DNA of 45,801 nt from Paramecium octaurelia (GCA_905182995.1 CAJJDP010000172.1:1-45801); one strand, 5' to 3'. Shown: positions 25,900 to 37,246, numbered from the stretch's first letter. Program-made: numbers and translations. Notes: generated by a model from the sequence alone, not told the origin.

Positions 25900-26350
25900 G
25901 GAATGTCTGACACCTTCATCAATACTTGTATCAAACGTTCACTTTTAAAATGGAAGTAATCTTCGATAGAAACAAATTCCCACTGCTGCACAGTTCGATT
26001 GGTTCCACTTAATAAGTATTTCCGCTAGTTCCAACAGATCGTCAATTTCACCCACTTACAATACTGGGGTCACTTTATAAAATCCTTGAATTAAGGTTTC
26101 TTGCAAAGTTACAAAAATACATGACCTAGCGACGTACTTTATATCAAACAAGTTTCGTCCCACAAAGTATTTATTTTAACCTCATAAATTAGTTAGGCAT
26201 TATTAAAAAAAAAAGGAAAACTGCCGATTCATAGATTTCAGTAACGCATTTAATTTAGTAGATAGGATATTAGTTTGTAATATATTAGAAGAGAATGTCA
26301 TTCTAGATAAGTAAGAAGTTGAATCCCTTTAAGCATTTATACCATGATCA
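25900..26350 (+). pseudogene. Decayed LINE-type reverse transcriptase fragment, copy 1
   Basis: The plus strand carries successive pieces of a reverse transcriptase domain. A VRLVPLNK motif (25,993, third frame) is followed by HPLTILGSLYKILELRF at 26,049 and QTSFVPQ (first frame), the usual order before the catalytic core. After an A10 run at 26,205-26,214 the frame shifts to FIDFSNAFNLVDR at 26,228, which matches RT motif A with the first catalytic Asp. The frame stops at TGA 26,345-26,347; motifs for the later YxDD core were not found. At least two frame changes and the stop make it non-functional as assembled. It lies head-to-head with the WD40 gene start. Non-LTR retroelements are expected in Paramecium germline DNA. 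Confidence 0.75.
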
Positions 26351-26867
26351 TTTTTGCCTATGCATTCATCTGACTCTAAAATTTATAGTATTGAAAAAAT
26401 CTGAAATTAGGATAATTCTAGAGTTTGTTATCTTGTTCTGAAATTGCCTTGAGTCATTAAACAAACACTTTACTCAAATTAATGATAAAAACTTCTTTGA
26501 GATTAAATAATGAAAGGCAAGAATAATATTAAAATGATTTAGATGGAATTAATTATTAGATAGCGAAAATGAGGTATGTAAAAAGATAAATTATTTAAAT
26601 CTTAGAGAATATCCAAATACTAAAATAACCCTAATTGTTAATTCAAATTGAAGAAACTAACTGGAACAAAAAAGGTTATTTAAAATGATGTATATAATGA
26701 AAATATCAAATCTTATTTATTTAGTTATAAAGATAAATTTAAAATATAGGATTATGATAGCAAAGCAGCATGAAACTTCTTTCATATCAATTAAATTAGA
26801 AATAATTATTTAATTACTATTAATAAACAAACAATTACTTATTTTATTTAAATGAACATGCATTATA

Positions 26868-26911
26868 NNNNNNNNNNNNNNNNNNNNNNNNNNNNNNNNN
26901 NNNNNNNNNNN
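26868..26911. other. Assembly gap (44 N)
   Basis: Forty-four undetermined bases between the two copies of the 1,609-bp duplication. Confidence 1.
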
Positions 26912-28520
26912 ACTTTCATTTAAACTAGTAAATAAAGAGAATTTGATCCACATTAAATAAATCTTTCATCTAAAGCAGTAAGATGAACTAAAAATTTTAG
27001 ATATTCTATAATCTTCTTGTTCTTTGATATGTTAGTGATCAGGTTTTCATTCTCTTTTTAGTATTCTTCTGCAGAGTAATCTTCTTAATTAAAATCATGA
27101 TCTTTAATTTTGTTGAGAACTTCTATTATTCTCTTAATCTTGTTATTTCCAGCATTTGTAATCCATTCCTTATTAATTAACTATACATTTGTACATGTTA
27201 TATGTCTTATGTGTATTGTCTTAGATTTTTAATTTTTGAAAGAAATTATATACAATCTAAAATATTCTCCCTTTTGAATATCTAAATGAGGGTTAGGAAG
27301 ACTAATTCATCAAATTCTTTAGATGAAGCTAAGATCCCATACAAATCTTCATGATCCTCAAAGTCAAAACACCACATTTTTCCTAATTTAAAAATAATAT
27401 TGAATTTATATTCTTTATTTAAAATTTTATTTACTATAAATTCAAAAAGTATCTTTTTACGTTTTCGATTAAGGTAGCTAGCTCCTCTTAGTTACATCAA
27501 AACATAGGAGCTGTAACAACAGATGTCCCATAATAAGGCAATCAGCTTTAATGGAATGTCTGACACCTTCATCAATACTTGTATCAAACGTTCACTTTTA
27601 AAATGGAAGTAATCTTCGATAGAAACAAATTCCCACTGCTGCACAGTTCGATTGGTTCCACTTAATAAGTATTTCCGCTAGTTCCAACAGATCGTCAATT
27701 TCACCCACTTACAATACTGGGGTCACTTTATAAAATCCTTGAATTAAGGTTTCTTGCAAAGTTACAAAAATACATGACCTAGCGACGTACTTTATATCAA
27801 ACAAGTTTCGTCCCACAAAGTATTTATTTTAACCTCATAAATTAGTTAGGCATTATTAAAAAAAAAAGGAAAACTGCCGATTCATAGATTTCAGTAACGC
27901 ATTTAATTTAGTAGATAGGATATTAGTTTGTAATATATTAGAAGAGAATGTCATTCTAGATAAGTAAGAAGTTGAATCCCTTTAAGCATTTATACCATGA
28001 TCATTTTTGCCTATGCATTCATCTGACTCTAAAATTTATAGTATTGAAAAAATCTGAAATTAGGATAATTCTAGAGTTTGTTATCTTGTTCTGAAATTGC
28101 CTTGAGTCATTAAACAAACACTTTACTCAAATTAATGATAAAAACTTCTTTGAGATTAAATAATGAAAGGCAAGAATAATATTAAAATGATTTAGATGGA
28201 ATTAATTATTAGATAGCGAAAATGAGGTATGTAAAAAGATAAATTATTTAAATCTTAGAGAATATCCAAATACTAAAATAACCCTAATTGTTAATTCAAA
28301 TTGAAGAAACTAACTGGAACAAAAAAGGTTATTTAAAATGATGTATATAATGAAAATATCAAATCTTATTTATTTAGTTATAAAGATAAATTTAAAATAT
28401 AGGATTATGATAGCAAAGCAGCATGAAACTTCTTTCATATCAATTAAATTAGAAATAATTATTTAATTACTATTAATAAACAAACAATTACTTATTTTAT
28501 TTAAATGAACATGCATTATA
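26912..28520. repeat. 1,609-bp direct duplication, copy 2 (includes truncated WD40 gene 5' part)
   Basis: Offset +1,653 from copy 1. The first ~465 bp are the N-terminal coding part of WD40 gene A on the minus strand (ATG equivalent at 27,377), cut off by the gap before the WD repeats, so this copy has no separate complete gene. Confidence 0.95.
27553..28003 (+). pseudogene. Decayed LINE-type reverse transcriptase fragment, copy 2
   Basis: Same sequence as 25,900-26,350, carried by the duplicated segment, with the same A10 frameshift and TGA. Downstream (about 28.1-28.3 kb, and its copy at 26.4-26.6 kb) further plus-strand coding-like blocks occur, for example NNERQEQYQNDLDG followed by a GTATGT...CTTAG candidate intron of 32 bases; their relation to the RT is unknown. 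Confidence 0.7.
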
Positions 28521-28656
28521 TTTTACAAATTTATGAAATCTTAATTGTAATAATTTATCACCTGAATGAATGAAAAATTTATATGAGAATTATAAGATGG
28601 AGTGGTATTTCCTTTAACCATTTCAACTTTTAATTTAATAATTTTTCTCAAATAGC

Positions 28657-28965
28657 TCAACTATTCTCTGCCTTTAAATCTCTTTAATTTATCTTGATTT
28701 CAAATTTTTAATAAATAGTAGAAAGAAAGTGAAATATTGTTTCTGTATTTAAATGCAAACTGTCATCTAGAGATAACTGTAGTATTTGATCAAAGAGATA
28801 AAGAGATTTGGATACTAGATTGAATAAATGAATAATATTATCAAATAAAAATGGCAGCAAATAACGTAATGACCTTTGCTCTTTGAATTTATAACCAAAC
28901 AATAGATTCTAATTTATATTAGTAGTTTAAGTTAAGAATTTGTCTCCATTAGATTTACTTGCTGT
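28657..28965 (-). CDS. Hypothetical protein fragment, 102 codons
   Basis: A minus frame open from 28,965 to TGA 28,657-28,659 with a protein-like Leu/Phe-rich helical composition (for example RSLRYLLPFLFDNIIHLF, then SLDDSLHLNTETIF). No ATG at the start of the open stretch, so it is either an internal exon or a remnant. No family recognised. Confidence 0.35.
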
Positions 28966-29267
28966 TCAAATACTAAATTGGGTTTAACTTTAAGAACTAA
29001 GAAAAAGTCAATGAATTTTAACAAAGAATGGCACACTTAGGATGATAATTATTGTAAAGTAAATTGTACATGATTGGGGAAACTTTGAGAAGCTTTTGCA
29101 TTTAATTGGATTATAGTAAGAATTACGAGTTTTTCATGTCTTGAGAGGGCATCAGATAAAGAAGAAAAAAAATATCATTATGATCCATATTTTGTCCAAT
29201 TTTCGTAATTGTTTGTTACCACTTGCTTTCATTTTTATTCAAATAGAATTTCTTGTTGATGTTACTC

Positions 29268-29735
29268 TCAGATTATTCCTTGACGATAATCAAGTAGAAC
29301 ATTTATTAAATGTGTATTAACTGTGTATCCAGCCAGATAATCTTTACACAAAATGTGAGAGTTCACATTTTACTAGGGTGTTATACAACTCTTATGGCAC
29401 AAATCATTCATATAAATATTTCCACCTTTATCTTTTTTTATTACTAATAATGTTGCAATATCTTTATGAGTGTATGAATTACATATTTTATAAGCTGCAC
29501 ATCCTTAAAGAATTGGTGTTCCATAAACATCAATAACATTTCCTGCACATCCAGAAAGATATCTTTTTACGTATAAATAACTGGATTAGTCGTTGTTCCA
29601 AGCATAATTGGCTTCTTTCATATTTTTTTCATCATTCATCAATATAGTTTAGTATTTAATACGATTATAAAAAATTGTTGATGCTTCAGCTGCACAGCCT
29701 CTGTTATCACATATTTCACTGTAATATGATTCCAA
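29268..29735 (-). pseudogene. Cysteine-rich extracellular-type coding block, unknown family
   Basis: A 155-codon minus frame ends at TGA 29,268-29,270 and is preceded in the same frame by a TGA at 29,736-29,738, with similar Cys-rich sequence (KCLYYKCWL) just upstream. About ten Cys are spread evenly (ICDNRGCAAEAS, LSGCAGNV, QGCAAYKIC, LCHKSC), typical of a disulfide-bonded secreted domain. It lacks a signal peptide and start of its own. The upstream TGA may be a real lesion, an error, or lie in an unrecognised intron. The block at 29,938-30,153 may be its 5' part. Confidence 0.5.
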
Positions 29736-29937
29736 TCATTTTAGCCAGCATTTATAATACAGGCATTTTGAACTTTATGTTATTACCAGCGTTATTTATT
29801 ACAATTTTAATTAATATTTATTAGAAATTATCTGATGATAATATCCTAAGATGGTAACATCAGGAAAATATTGAATAAACAAAACAAGTAGAAACTCTTT
29901 ATTTTATATAGTTACTTTTGCCCTTTGAACTCTTTGC

Positions 29938-30153
29938 TCAACAGTTCCTACTACAAAAATTATAGCGACCCCATGCCTCAACCAATAAAAAATCAACAAA
30001 GCTAATCCGATAATTAATTATTTTTCTATCACTCTTCACAAACATATACTAAAATAGCATTTCTTTCTGAAACAAGCATAATATTCTAAATTAAAAAGAA
30101 TTTATTTCAATCTCATCGATTTCTAAGTCGATATTGCATATTTCTGAAGACAT
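29938..30153 (-). CDS. 71-codon frame, possible 5' exon of the cysteine-rich block
   Basis: ATG 30,153 to TGA 29,938-29,940 on the minus strand. It opens with an acidic stretch (MSSEICNIDLEIDEIEI) and ends with EAWGRYNFCSRNC. It lies upstream and on the same strand as the Cys-rich block at 29,268-29,735, with the intervening frames only partly open. I infer a single broken or multi-intron gene, but could not define a clean splice. Confidence 0.35.
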
Positions 30154-30408
30154 TTTTTTCTATTTAACCTAAAAATTATCAACTTAATTTTTGATATTTT
30201 GGTAGGAATTTTATCACAATTTATCATAAGATTGTCTCTCCCTTTTTCCACTAAGGCAAAGATAAAAGCTAGTGTTGAAATCAGAGATTGACATAAATTT
30301 TTGATAGCCTTGCTTTCTTAGCAATTCAATCAAATATTAGCAATTAGTCAACCTTAAATTCTAATTATATAAATATTAAAAAATTTGGGATTTTATATCA
30401 ATTTTTTA

Positions 30409-33038
30409 TCATGATAATTCTGTTTTGTTTTCCAAATTATAGCTTCCTTTGGATTACAATAAATTTTTTAAATTTGTATTATTATAATTCTTATATTCTC
30501 CTTTATAAATTAACGTTCCTGCAGCCTAAAATACAGGATACTATGATATGAGCTTTCTAGTAATTGGAACAGCTAAATAACAGGTAAAATAATACCTTAT
30601 TCATTAAACGATAATAAAGAACTGATTTAAAGAGGCATCTAAAACTTAGGTAACAGTTAATTATGAGCTTTAATCTAATATCCTGTTTTCAAATCCCATA
30701 AACGGATGGAGTTATCTGAACTGCCAGAAGCTAATGTAGTATCATCAGGAGAAAAGCTTACTGATAAAACCCAATTTTGATGCCCAATTAACTAAGATTT
30801 TTGATTACCTGTTTTAACATCCCACAAGCATATAGTTTTATCGTAACTACCAGAGGCTAATATAGTACCATTAGGAGAAAAGCATACCGATTGAACCCAA
30901 CTGGTGTGACCATTTAATTAAGTTTTTTGTAGCCCAGTCTTAACATCCCATAACCGGATAGTTTCATCACGACTCCCTGATGCTAATATAGTACCATTAG
31001 GAGAAAAGCATACTGACTGAACCCAACTAGTATGACCAATTAATTAAGATTTTTGATGTCCTGTTTTAACATCCCATAACCGGATAGTTTCATCACGACT
31101 CCCTGATGCTAATATAGTACCAGAAGGAGAAAAGCATACTGACTGAACCCAACTGGTATGACCAATTAATTAAGAAATTTGTAGTCCTTTTTTAACATCC
31201 CATAACCGAATAGATTAATCACGACTACCAGATGCTAATGTAGTATCATCAGAAGAAAAACTTACTGACTAAACCCAATTATCATGACCTTTTAACTAAA
31301 ACATTTATATTCCTGTTTTAAAATCCCATAAACGGATAGTTTTATCCACACTACCAGAAGCTAAGGTATTACCATCATGAGAAAAACATAGTGACTAAAC
31401 TCTATCGAGATGATGATCTAATTAAAAATTTTATTATCCTGTTTTACCATCCCAAAAGCAAATAGATTTATCATCACTACAAGATGCTAATGTAGTACCA
31501 TTTGGAGAAAAGCATACTGACCAAACTTTATCACTATGGCCATTTTATTAAGATTTTAATTCTCCTATTTTAACATCCCATAAATTGATAGTTTTATCAT
31601 CACTGCCAGAGATTAATCTATTACCATCAGGAGAAAAGTAGACTGAATTTACACAATCTTTATGACTGTTTAATTATGTTATTTGTTTTCCTTTATTTGT
31701 ATCCCATAAACGAATAGTGTTATCATTGCTACCAGACACTAATCTAGTACCATCAGGAGAAAAGCAGACAGAATTCACACCATTTTAATGGCCATTTAAC
31801 TAAGATTTCAGTTGTCCTGTTTTAACATCCCATAATCGGATAGTCTTATCCCAACTAGCAGATGCTAATGTCGTCCCATTAGGAGAAAAACATATTGAAG
31901 TTACCTACTCAGTAAGACCTTTTATTTGTGATTATTGTTGTCCGGTTTGGCAATTCCATAAACGGATAGTTTTATCCATACTACCAGATGCTATTGTAAT
32001 ACTATCATCAGAAAAGCATAATGTATTCACATAGCTATTATGACCTTTTAAAGTTGATTAAAGTATTCTCCTTTTATTCTCCCAAATACGTATTGTTTAA
32101 TCTTCACTTCCTGATGCTATTGAGTCTCCATTAGGAGAAAAGCAAACTGATTTCACTGAATCAGTATGACCTTCAAGTTTTGATATTTTTTTCCCTGTTT
32201 TAATATTCAATAAATAGACAGATTTACAACAGCAAGATGCCAATACAGTGCCTTTGGGCTAAAAGCAAACTGAGCTTATTATACCATGATAAAATAACAC
32301 AGATTTTAATTTTCCTGTTTTGGCATCCCACAAACGAACAGAACTATCATCACTGCAAGAAGCTATTGAATTTCCAACAGGAGAAAAGCAAACTGAATTT
32401 ACGCGTTAACTATGACCTTATAATTGATTTATTTCATCTATTTTTATGTTTTTCCATTTACAATTAAACAATTAAGCTCCATTTAAATTCACTCCACATA
32501 TATCAACATTTTTAAATTTAGAACCACTCAAATTACATCTGAAAAAATTCGCTCCAACCAAGGATGTATTAATAATCTTGATATTTTAAAAACATTTTTT
32601 TGTTAAATCCACGTTCATTTCAACTAAGAGATTAAGTGAAATTGATCCACATTTTATAAATTTTTCGTCTATACTTGTAAGGTTTACTAGAAATTTTAAG
32701 AATTTGATTATCTTTTCTACTTTTAGGATTTGACTAATTAACTCATTCCGAAATATTTTCATATAACTTTTTGAATAATCCTCATTATTAAAATCATGTT
32801 CTTAAATTTATCCCATAATCTTAGTTAGGGATAAAATATTATTTTTTATGGAGCTTAATTCATATTTCCCTTCAAATTTTTTAACTTTTATAATGTATTT
32901 TTCAAAATGAGTTTAATTTTCATCTTTTGAAAGAAACCCTAGACAATCTGTAATTTTCTCTTATCTAAACATCTCAAGTAGAATTTTGAATATGTATGGG
33001 TCGATATCTTTTGCCATAGCAAAAATTTAAGAAATCAT
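30409..33038 (-). CDS. Pentapeptide plus 14x WD40 repeat protein, paralogue B
   Basis: Two exons, 33,038-30,596 and 30,572-30,409, give 868 codons; stop TGA 30,409-30,411. The layout matches paralogue A: helical N-terminus, then [13 protein letters not shown] and GVNLNGAQLF pentapeptide units, then from about residue 204 to 791 fourteen WD40 repeats, then the tail [19 protein letters not shown]. The repeats are much more diverged than in A and many end in LWN or LWE instead of LWD. The start is ATG 33,038 (MISQIF) or ATG 33,017 (MAKDID); paralogue A aligns from near here. Same strand and order as A, so the pair arose by tandem duplication. Function inferred only as a protein-binding scaffold. 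Confidence 0.87.
30573..30595 (-). other. 23-bp intron in WD40 gene B
   Basis: On the minus strand it starts GTATTATT and ends TTATTTAG. Splicing joins SLLSFNEQ to [16 protein letters not shown], restoring the tail shared with paralogue A; unspliced, the frame loses the tail motif. Confidence 0.9.
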
Positions 33039-33573
33039 TAATTTCTTTGTTTTGAAAAGATAATTATGAATTTCTATTACTTATGAATTATTAATTAATA
33101 TCTTGAAAGAAATATTATTTGCTAATATGGAATCGGCGTAATTGAAAGTTACAATTAAAAGCAGGTACATTGAATGTTTCTATTTAAGGGTTTTTAGAGT
33201 ATTTGAAAAATCAGGTAATTTGAGAAAATGGAATATACTTAGAATTAATAATACTAATAGAGGATTAACAATCAAATTAATTTTAGATATAAAAAAAAAC
33301 ACAAACCATAAAACGGACCTGTAAAAAAATCAAATTGAAAAACACTTTAATTGACTGACTGATTAAGTAATCAATTGTCATATAAATCCTAATTAATACT
33401 AATTGATTTAATTATACAAATTTAAAAAAGTATAAAAATGTATAATTCAGTAGATTCAGATTTCAAAATCAAAAATAAAAGACTATTCATAAACACACTA
33501 ATACAATTACTAAGTTTAAAATCAAATAAAAAGTATAACCAATAAATAAGTAGATAAAATGATAATACGTAAC

Positions 33574-35269
33574 TCACTTGGGAGAAAGACATTAGGTAAA
33601 ATAATGCTTGAAAATGTCTGAATGGTTTGTTAGTTATGATTATTTTGGAGAGTTGACGTTATTTTAAATAAAGCGATTTAAATTCTACTAACTTAATGGT
33701 AGCCGTATACTTCTACTTAGTTCTTCTACTAGAGCATAGTAAGGTTCCATTAATTACTCATGATAGAAGTAGACACTGCCCTATTTTATTATGGCAATAA
33801 TGGTTTTAACAAACTAAACCAAACTTGCTTCCAAAAGGATACCTATCATACATATTTTCAAATCAAATATAAAATGAATATCCAAAGGATATCTATCAAT
33901 CCATTACATTCTTTTCAAATGAAATATAAAATGCACATCCTTTCCAATTGACTCCTCTTTCTTGATCTCCCTAAATTATTCAAGCATATTGATAATTTCA
34001 ATCCTTACTATAAGTTTCCAAAAGATGATCCCATCAAACTTACCATGTCTACTCCTCCGATATTTAGCATTCTTTAGCTTAGTTTCTGCGCTTCATTTGA
34101 GTAATTTCTGGTCTAACTAGATAAATAGCTGACCTTAACCTTTGTTCCAATTTACGTTTAAGTTAATCAGTCGAGCGATATGGCTTAGCCTTTTCTTTAA
34201 GAAGATCTAAGTTGGGCAGAGAACAACTGAGAGTATTTTTTTTTCATTACATTTGATAAAAGTATTCCTTTGATATAGATTTTCTAAATTAAAAATTTGC
34301 AAATAATAAAAAAACCAATTCTTCTCTTTCTTTTATAATTCATTCTTTCTCATATCTCCTTTTCATCTTATAAATTTTAACTTCACCAGAAAAAAATTGA
34401 AATACTGTTTTTATTTATTATGAACTAGTCAATTTTCAGTTCAACATGAAAAAAATTGGATTTTTCACATTATTTTTATCTGATCAATATTCTGCATAAT
34501 TATGTTTTATGATCAAATCATTAATTTATACAAAGAGGGTACTTTATTGTAAGGTTATGCTCACTCTACATAAATAATCATATGCATCTTTCCATTTTAG
34601 GAAATTTCTTCTACTCTACTAACGTACTACCCGTGATATAGTTTGCAAGAGGAACCAAATTTCAGCAAAATCTTAGCTCCAAATTGTGCCTAGTAAATTG
34701 TTGTATCGACATTCTATGCTTATCCACTTATAATCCTCACCTCTGTCTACATTTAACCCTTCAAACATCGTGCCAGCTGGTGTCGATGTATTTATCTCAA
34801 GCTCACATAAGATATTATTGTTCAATTCATTAAGGCTTACAACAACAATCGATCTTCATCAATTTTCACATGTTAAGCCTGATCAAATTTTATATCCATC
34901 CCCTAAGTATGGCCCGTCTTAGAGAAGGAAATTCGTTTCACATATGAATAATCAATACACGTCTTAAGCCGTATCATATTAATTTAATAATTCTTCAGTT
35001 TAAAGGGATGTTAAAATCAGATTATATATTCTGATCCTTTCTGAAGTTTTATATGAAAAAAGATTTCAATATTATCTTCATTTGACTACTTCTATTTTAG
35101 TGTTTTCGACCAAGGGTGTCTAATATTTTATATTTGGCCGATCTCCCAACTTCTACAGGTTAAAATATCATTTTTATAAGAATTATCCAGGACCAAATCT
35201 GAAATTATCATAGATCCAACAATCTGCCATCCTTTTCATAATCTCTTCATTATTCTTCTCTTCCTCATT
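33574..35269 (-). pseudogene. Broken minus-strand gene of unknown family, at least six coding blocks
   Basis: Consecutive protein-like blocks on the minus strand change frame repeatedly: 35,269-35,168 (EEIMKRMADCWIYDNF), 35,171-34,995 (VEVGRSAKYKILDTLGRKHQ), 34,977-34,822 (YVKRISFSKTGHTQGMDIKF), 34,855-34,484 (NNILCELEINTSTPAG; GEDYKWISIECRYNNLLG), 34,234-34,034 (NLDLLKEKAKPYRSTDQLKR) and 34,092-33,574 (AKYRRSRHGKFDGIIFWK; MEPYYALVEELSRS). Neighbouring blocks abut or overlap in different frames, so ordinary short introns explain few of the breaks. The composition is that of a soluble intracellular protein. I do not recognise it. It could be a pseudogene, or a gene interrupted by unexcised germline segments. 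Confidence 0.55.
33831..33940. repeat. Tandem duplication of a ~55-bp unit
   Basis: Two units, 33,831-33,881 and 33,882-33,940, share CCAAA(A)GGATAYCTATCA and TTTTCAAATSAAATATAAAATG with a few indels between. They lie inside the minus-strand block 34,092-33,574 and would duplicate about 18 residues there. Confidence 0.7.
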
Positions 35270-36105
35270 TCATAGTGTTGTTTAAGGAATAAAATTTCAA
35301 CATCATATCCCTTAGACTTCCTTTTCACTTTTCACTTCAAATTGTATCATAAAAGACTCAGTACTCTCTAAATAATTATGATGTATTTTATGCATAATCA
35401 TTTGAATATTAATTTCTAATTTTTCTGTTGGAATTGGTAGCTATTATTATTCCATTTTCATTCACTCAACTTTTAATTACAACCAGAAGGATTTGGGGTA
35501 CATCAATCTGTTTTAACAACTTGAATTTAAATGCTTGGATTCATGAAAATAATTACTAATCACTATATTTTTTTATTTTTATAAAGATAAAAACTTTGAT
35601 TGCATTTTATAATTTCATAACTTCAAGATATCAAACTCCTGCGCTGAGAGTGCCCGGCTATGATGAATTTTAAAATAGATCTTATTTTTCATGATGAATT
35701 TAAAGTTTATTAGTTAAAATTTCAATTTATGTAAGATTCATTGACTATTGTAATTAAGAGTTGTATAAAAAATATAACCCTAAAACTTTTGAAAGGGTAT
35801 GGGACATTTTCAGAATTATGATTTTAATTTCGTAATATAAGAAATATTGTTATCAAATTAAAAAGCTTTCTGCTTTCAAGTTAATTTGAGTTCTTTTATT
35901 TCTTGGCTATAAATGAACATGAGTTTTAATTTCACTTTATACAAAACGAGCAATCAACTTTGAATCTAACTTTCAATAAGAAAGGTATGTCTACAAAAAA
36001 CGAATATCCACTCCTATTATAAAGTTTAGAATATTCAATCATCTTTTTAAGGTTTTGGAGATTTTTTCATTAATAAATGTTCTACTGCTAATATAAGACT
36101 GTCAA
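35270..36105. other. AT-rich spacer
   Basis: No gene recognised between the minus-strand broken gene and the plus-strand blocks starting at 36,106. The two sets are divergent, so promoters for both could lie here, but no specific element is visible. Confidence 0.4.
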
Positions 36106-37129
36106 CTTTGAACCATTGCTTAATTAATATTGCCAATTAGATTATTAGGAGCTATGAATATTTTGGATTAATTCATTAGACCTTTGCACTAATCGAAACT
36201 TGACAATGTGCTGTTTCGATCATTAGAACAGAACTATGGACAATAGACATTCAATCATCTGGTTAAATCGGGATTGGAATTGGAGATACTGGTTGGATAT
36301 TATGATGTCCGAGTAGTAGACTATAAAAACGAGCATAGTGCAAAGAATGATTAATGATACTTTTACTGACATAATAATTAGAAAAAGGGGAACGAGTTAC
36401 ATTAGGATATTTAGAGAAAGTAATTTTTAGAGCTTTACATTTCTCAAATGTTCCTCTATAAGATTTAGAAAAAATTCCTAAATTCATTCAACTTAATAAT
36501 AAATCAAATCGTTTTTTTATAATCAGGCTATAGTCTGATTTTGCATTCAAATATTTTGATGCTAGCAAAAATCCTTCTTTGAGTATAAGTTAAAATATCT
36601 CTAATTCCGCTGTGGGTTAACAAGAAAGAGTATTTACACCATTTATATATTTTCCTTATTCATATCCAACTTTTATATTTGTAACTCAACGTATCAAATA
36701 GCTTTATACTATTGCTATTCTTATTATTCCAACACTTCTTATAAAATTTTCCTCATAAAGTAATCTCAATTTTGTAAGGAATCAAAATTTTCAAATATTT
36801 CAAACTTATCACTTATAAAGCTTAATTAAAAATATTTTATCACAAGACTATGATAACTCTTCTATTTCTCATTGGAGCAAGATAAAAAAGAGTTATATTA
36901 AATAGTATGTCTTTCATAAATTATTGATTTTTTGATTCTGATCAAAAAAAAGGGAACTTTTATCGAAATCCTTACTAAACCACAAAATGAAGGCGAAATG
37001 CTAGTCAGAAAACTTATCACTAGTCTTGTTTGGAGTTAATTTTACAAAAGTTCCAAGCTTTTCTAAATCAATAATCAGTAAAGATATTCCTAAATAATTT
37101 AAATTTTTTTTTATGTTATTAAAGGCTGA
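36106..37129 (+). pseudogene. Broken plus-strand gene, three frame-shifted blocks, unknown family
   Basis: Block 1 (36,106-36,357, ATG possible at 36,154) reads LDQFIRPLHQSKLDNVLF and ELEILVGYYDVRVVDYKNEH. Block 2 (36,354-36,935, 193 codons) begins with EKGERVTLGYLEKVIFRAL. Block 3 (about 36,890-37,129) has FIEILTKPQNEGEMLVRKL. Each block ends in TGA where the next frame takes over. A 44-base GTG...TTAG segment (36,337-36,380) could join blocks 1 and 2 if it were an intron, but it lacks the usual GTA start. I do not recognise the protein. It is either a pseudogene or a gene interrupted by sequences removed in another nuclear form. Confidence 0.5.
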
Positions 37130-37246
37130 GAATAATTACTTTTTTTGGTTCTTGATCTCTTTACTGTTTATATAACTCATGTGCAGCGGTTGACGACAGT
37201 ATACAGAAATAAAATCAATTAAGAGCAATTTTGTTTAAAAAATTGA

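Larger units (their letters stand above)
25259..26867. repeat. 1,609-bp direct duplication, copy 1
   Basis: Appears identical to 26,912-28,520. It begins inside the coding region of WD40 gene A and ends exactly at the N gap. Copy 2 begins exactly at the other edge of the gap. This arrangement is typical of a contig end placed twice by a scaffolder, though a true tandem duplication is possible. Confidence 0.95.

Noticed and set aside
25725..26160. Minus-strand open frame upstream of WD40 gene A that continues past its first ATG
   Set aside because: It looks protein-like for over 100 codons but lies antisense to the reverse transcriptase relic, whose ordered motifs are stronger evidence. An extended N-terminus of the WD40 protein is not excluded.
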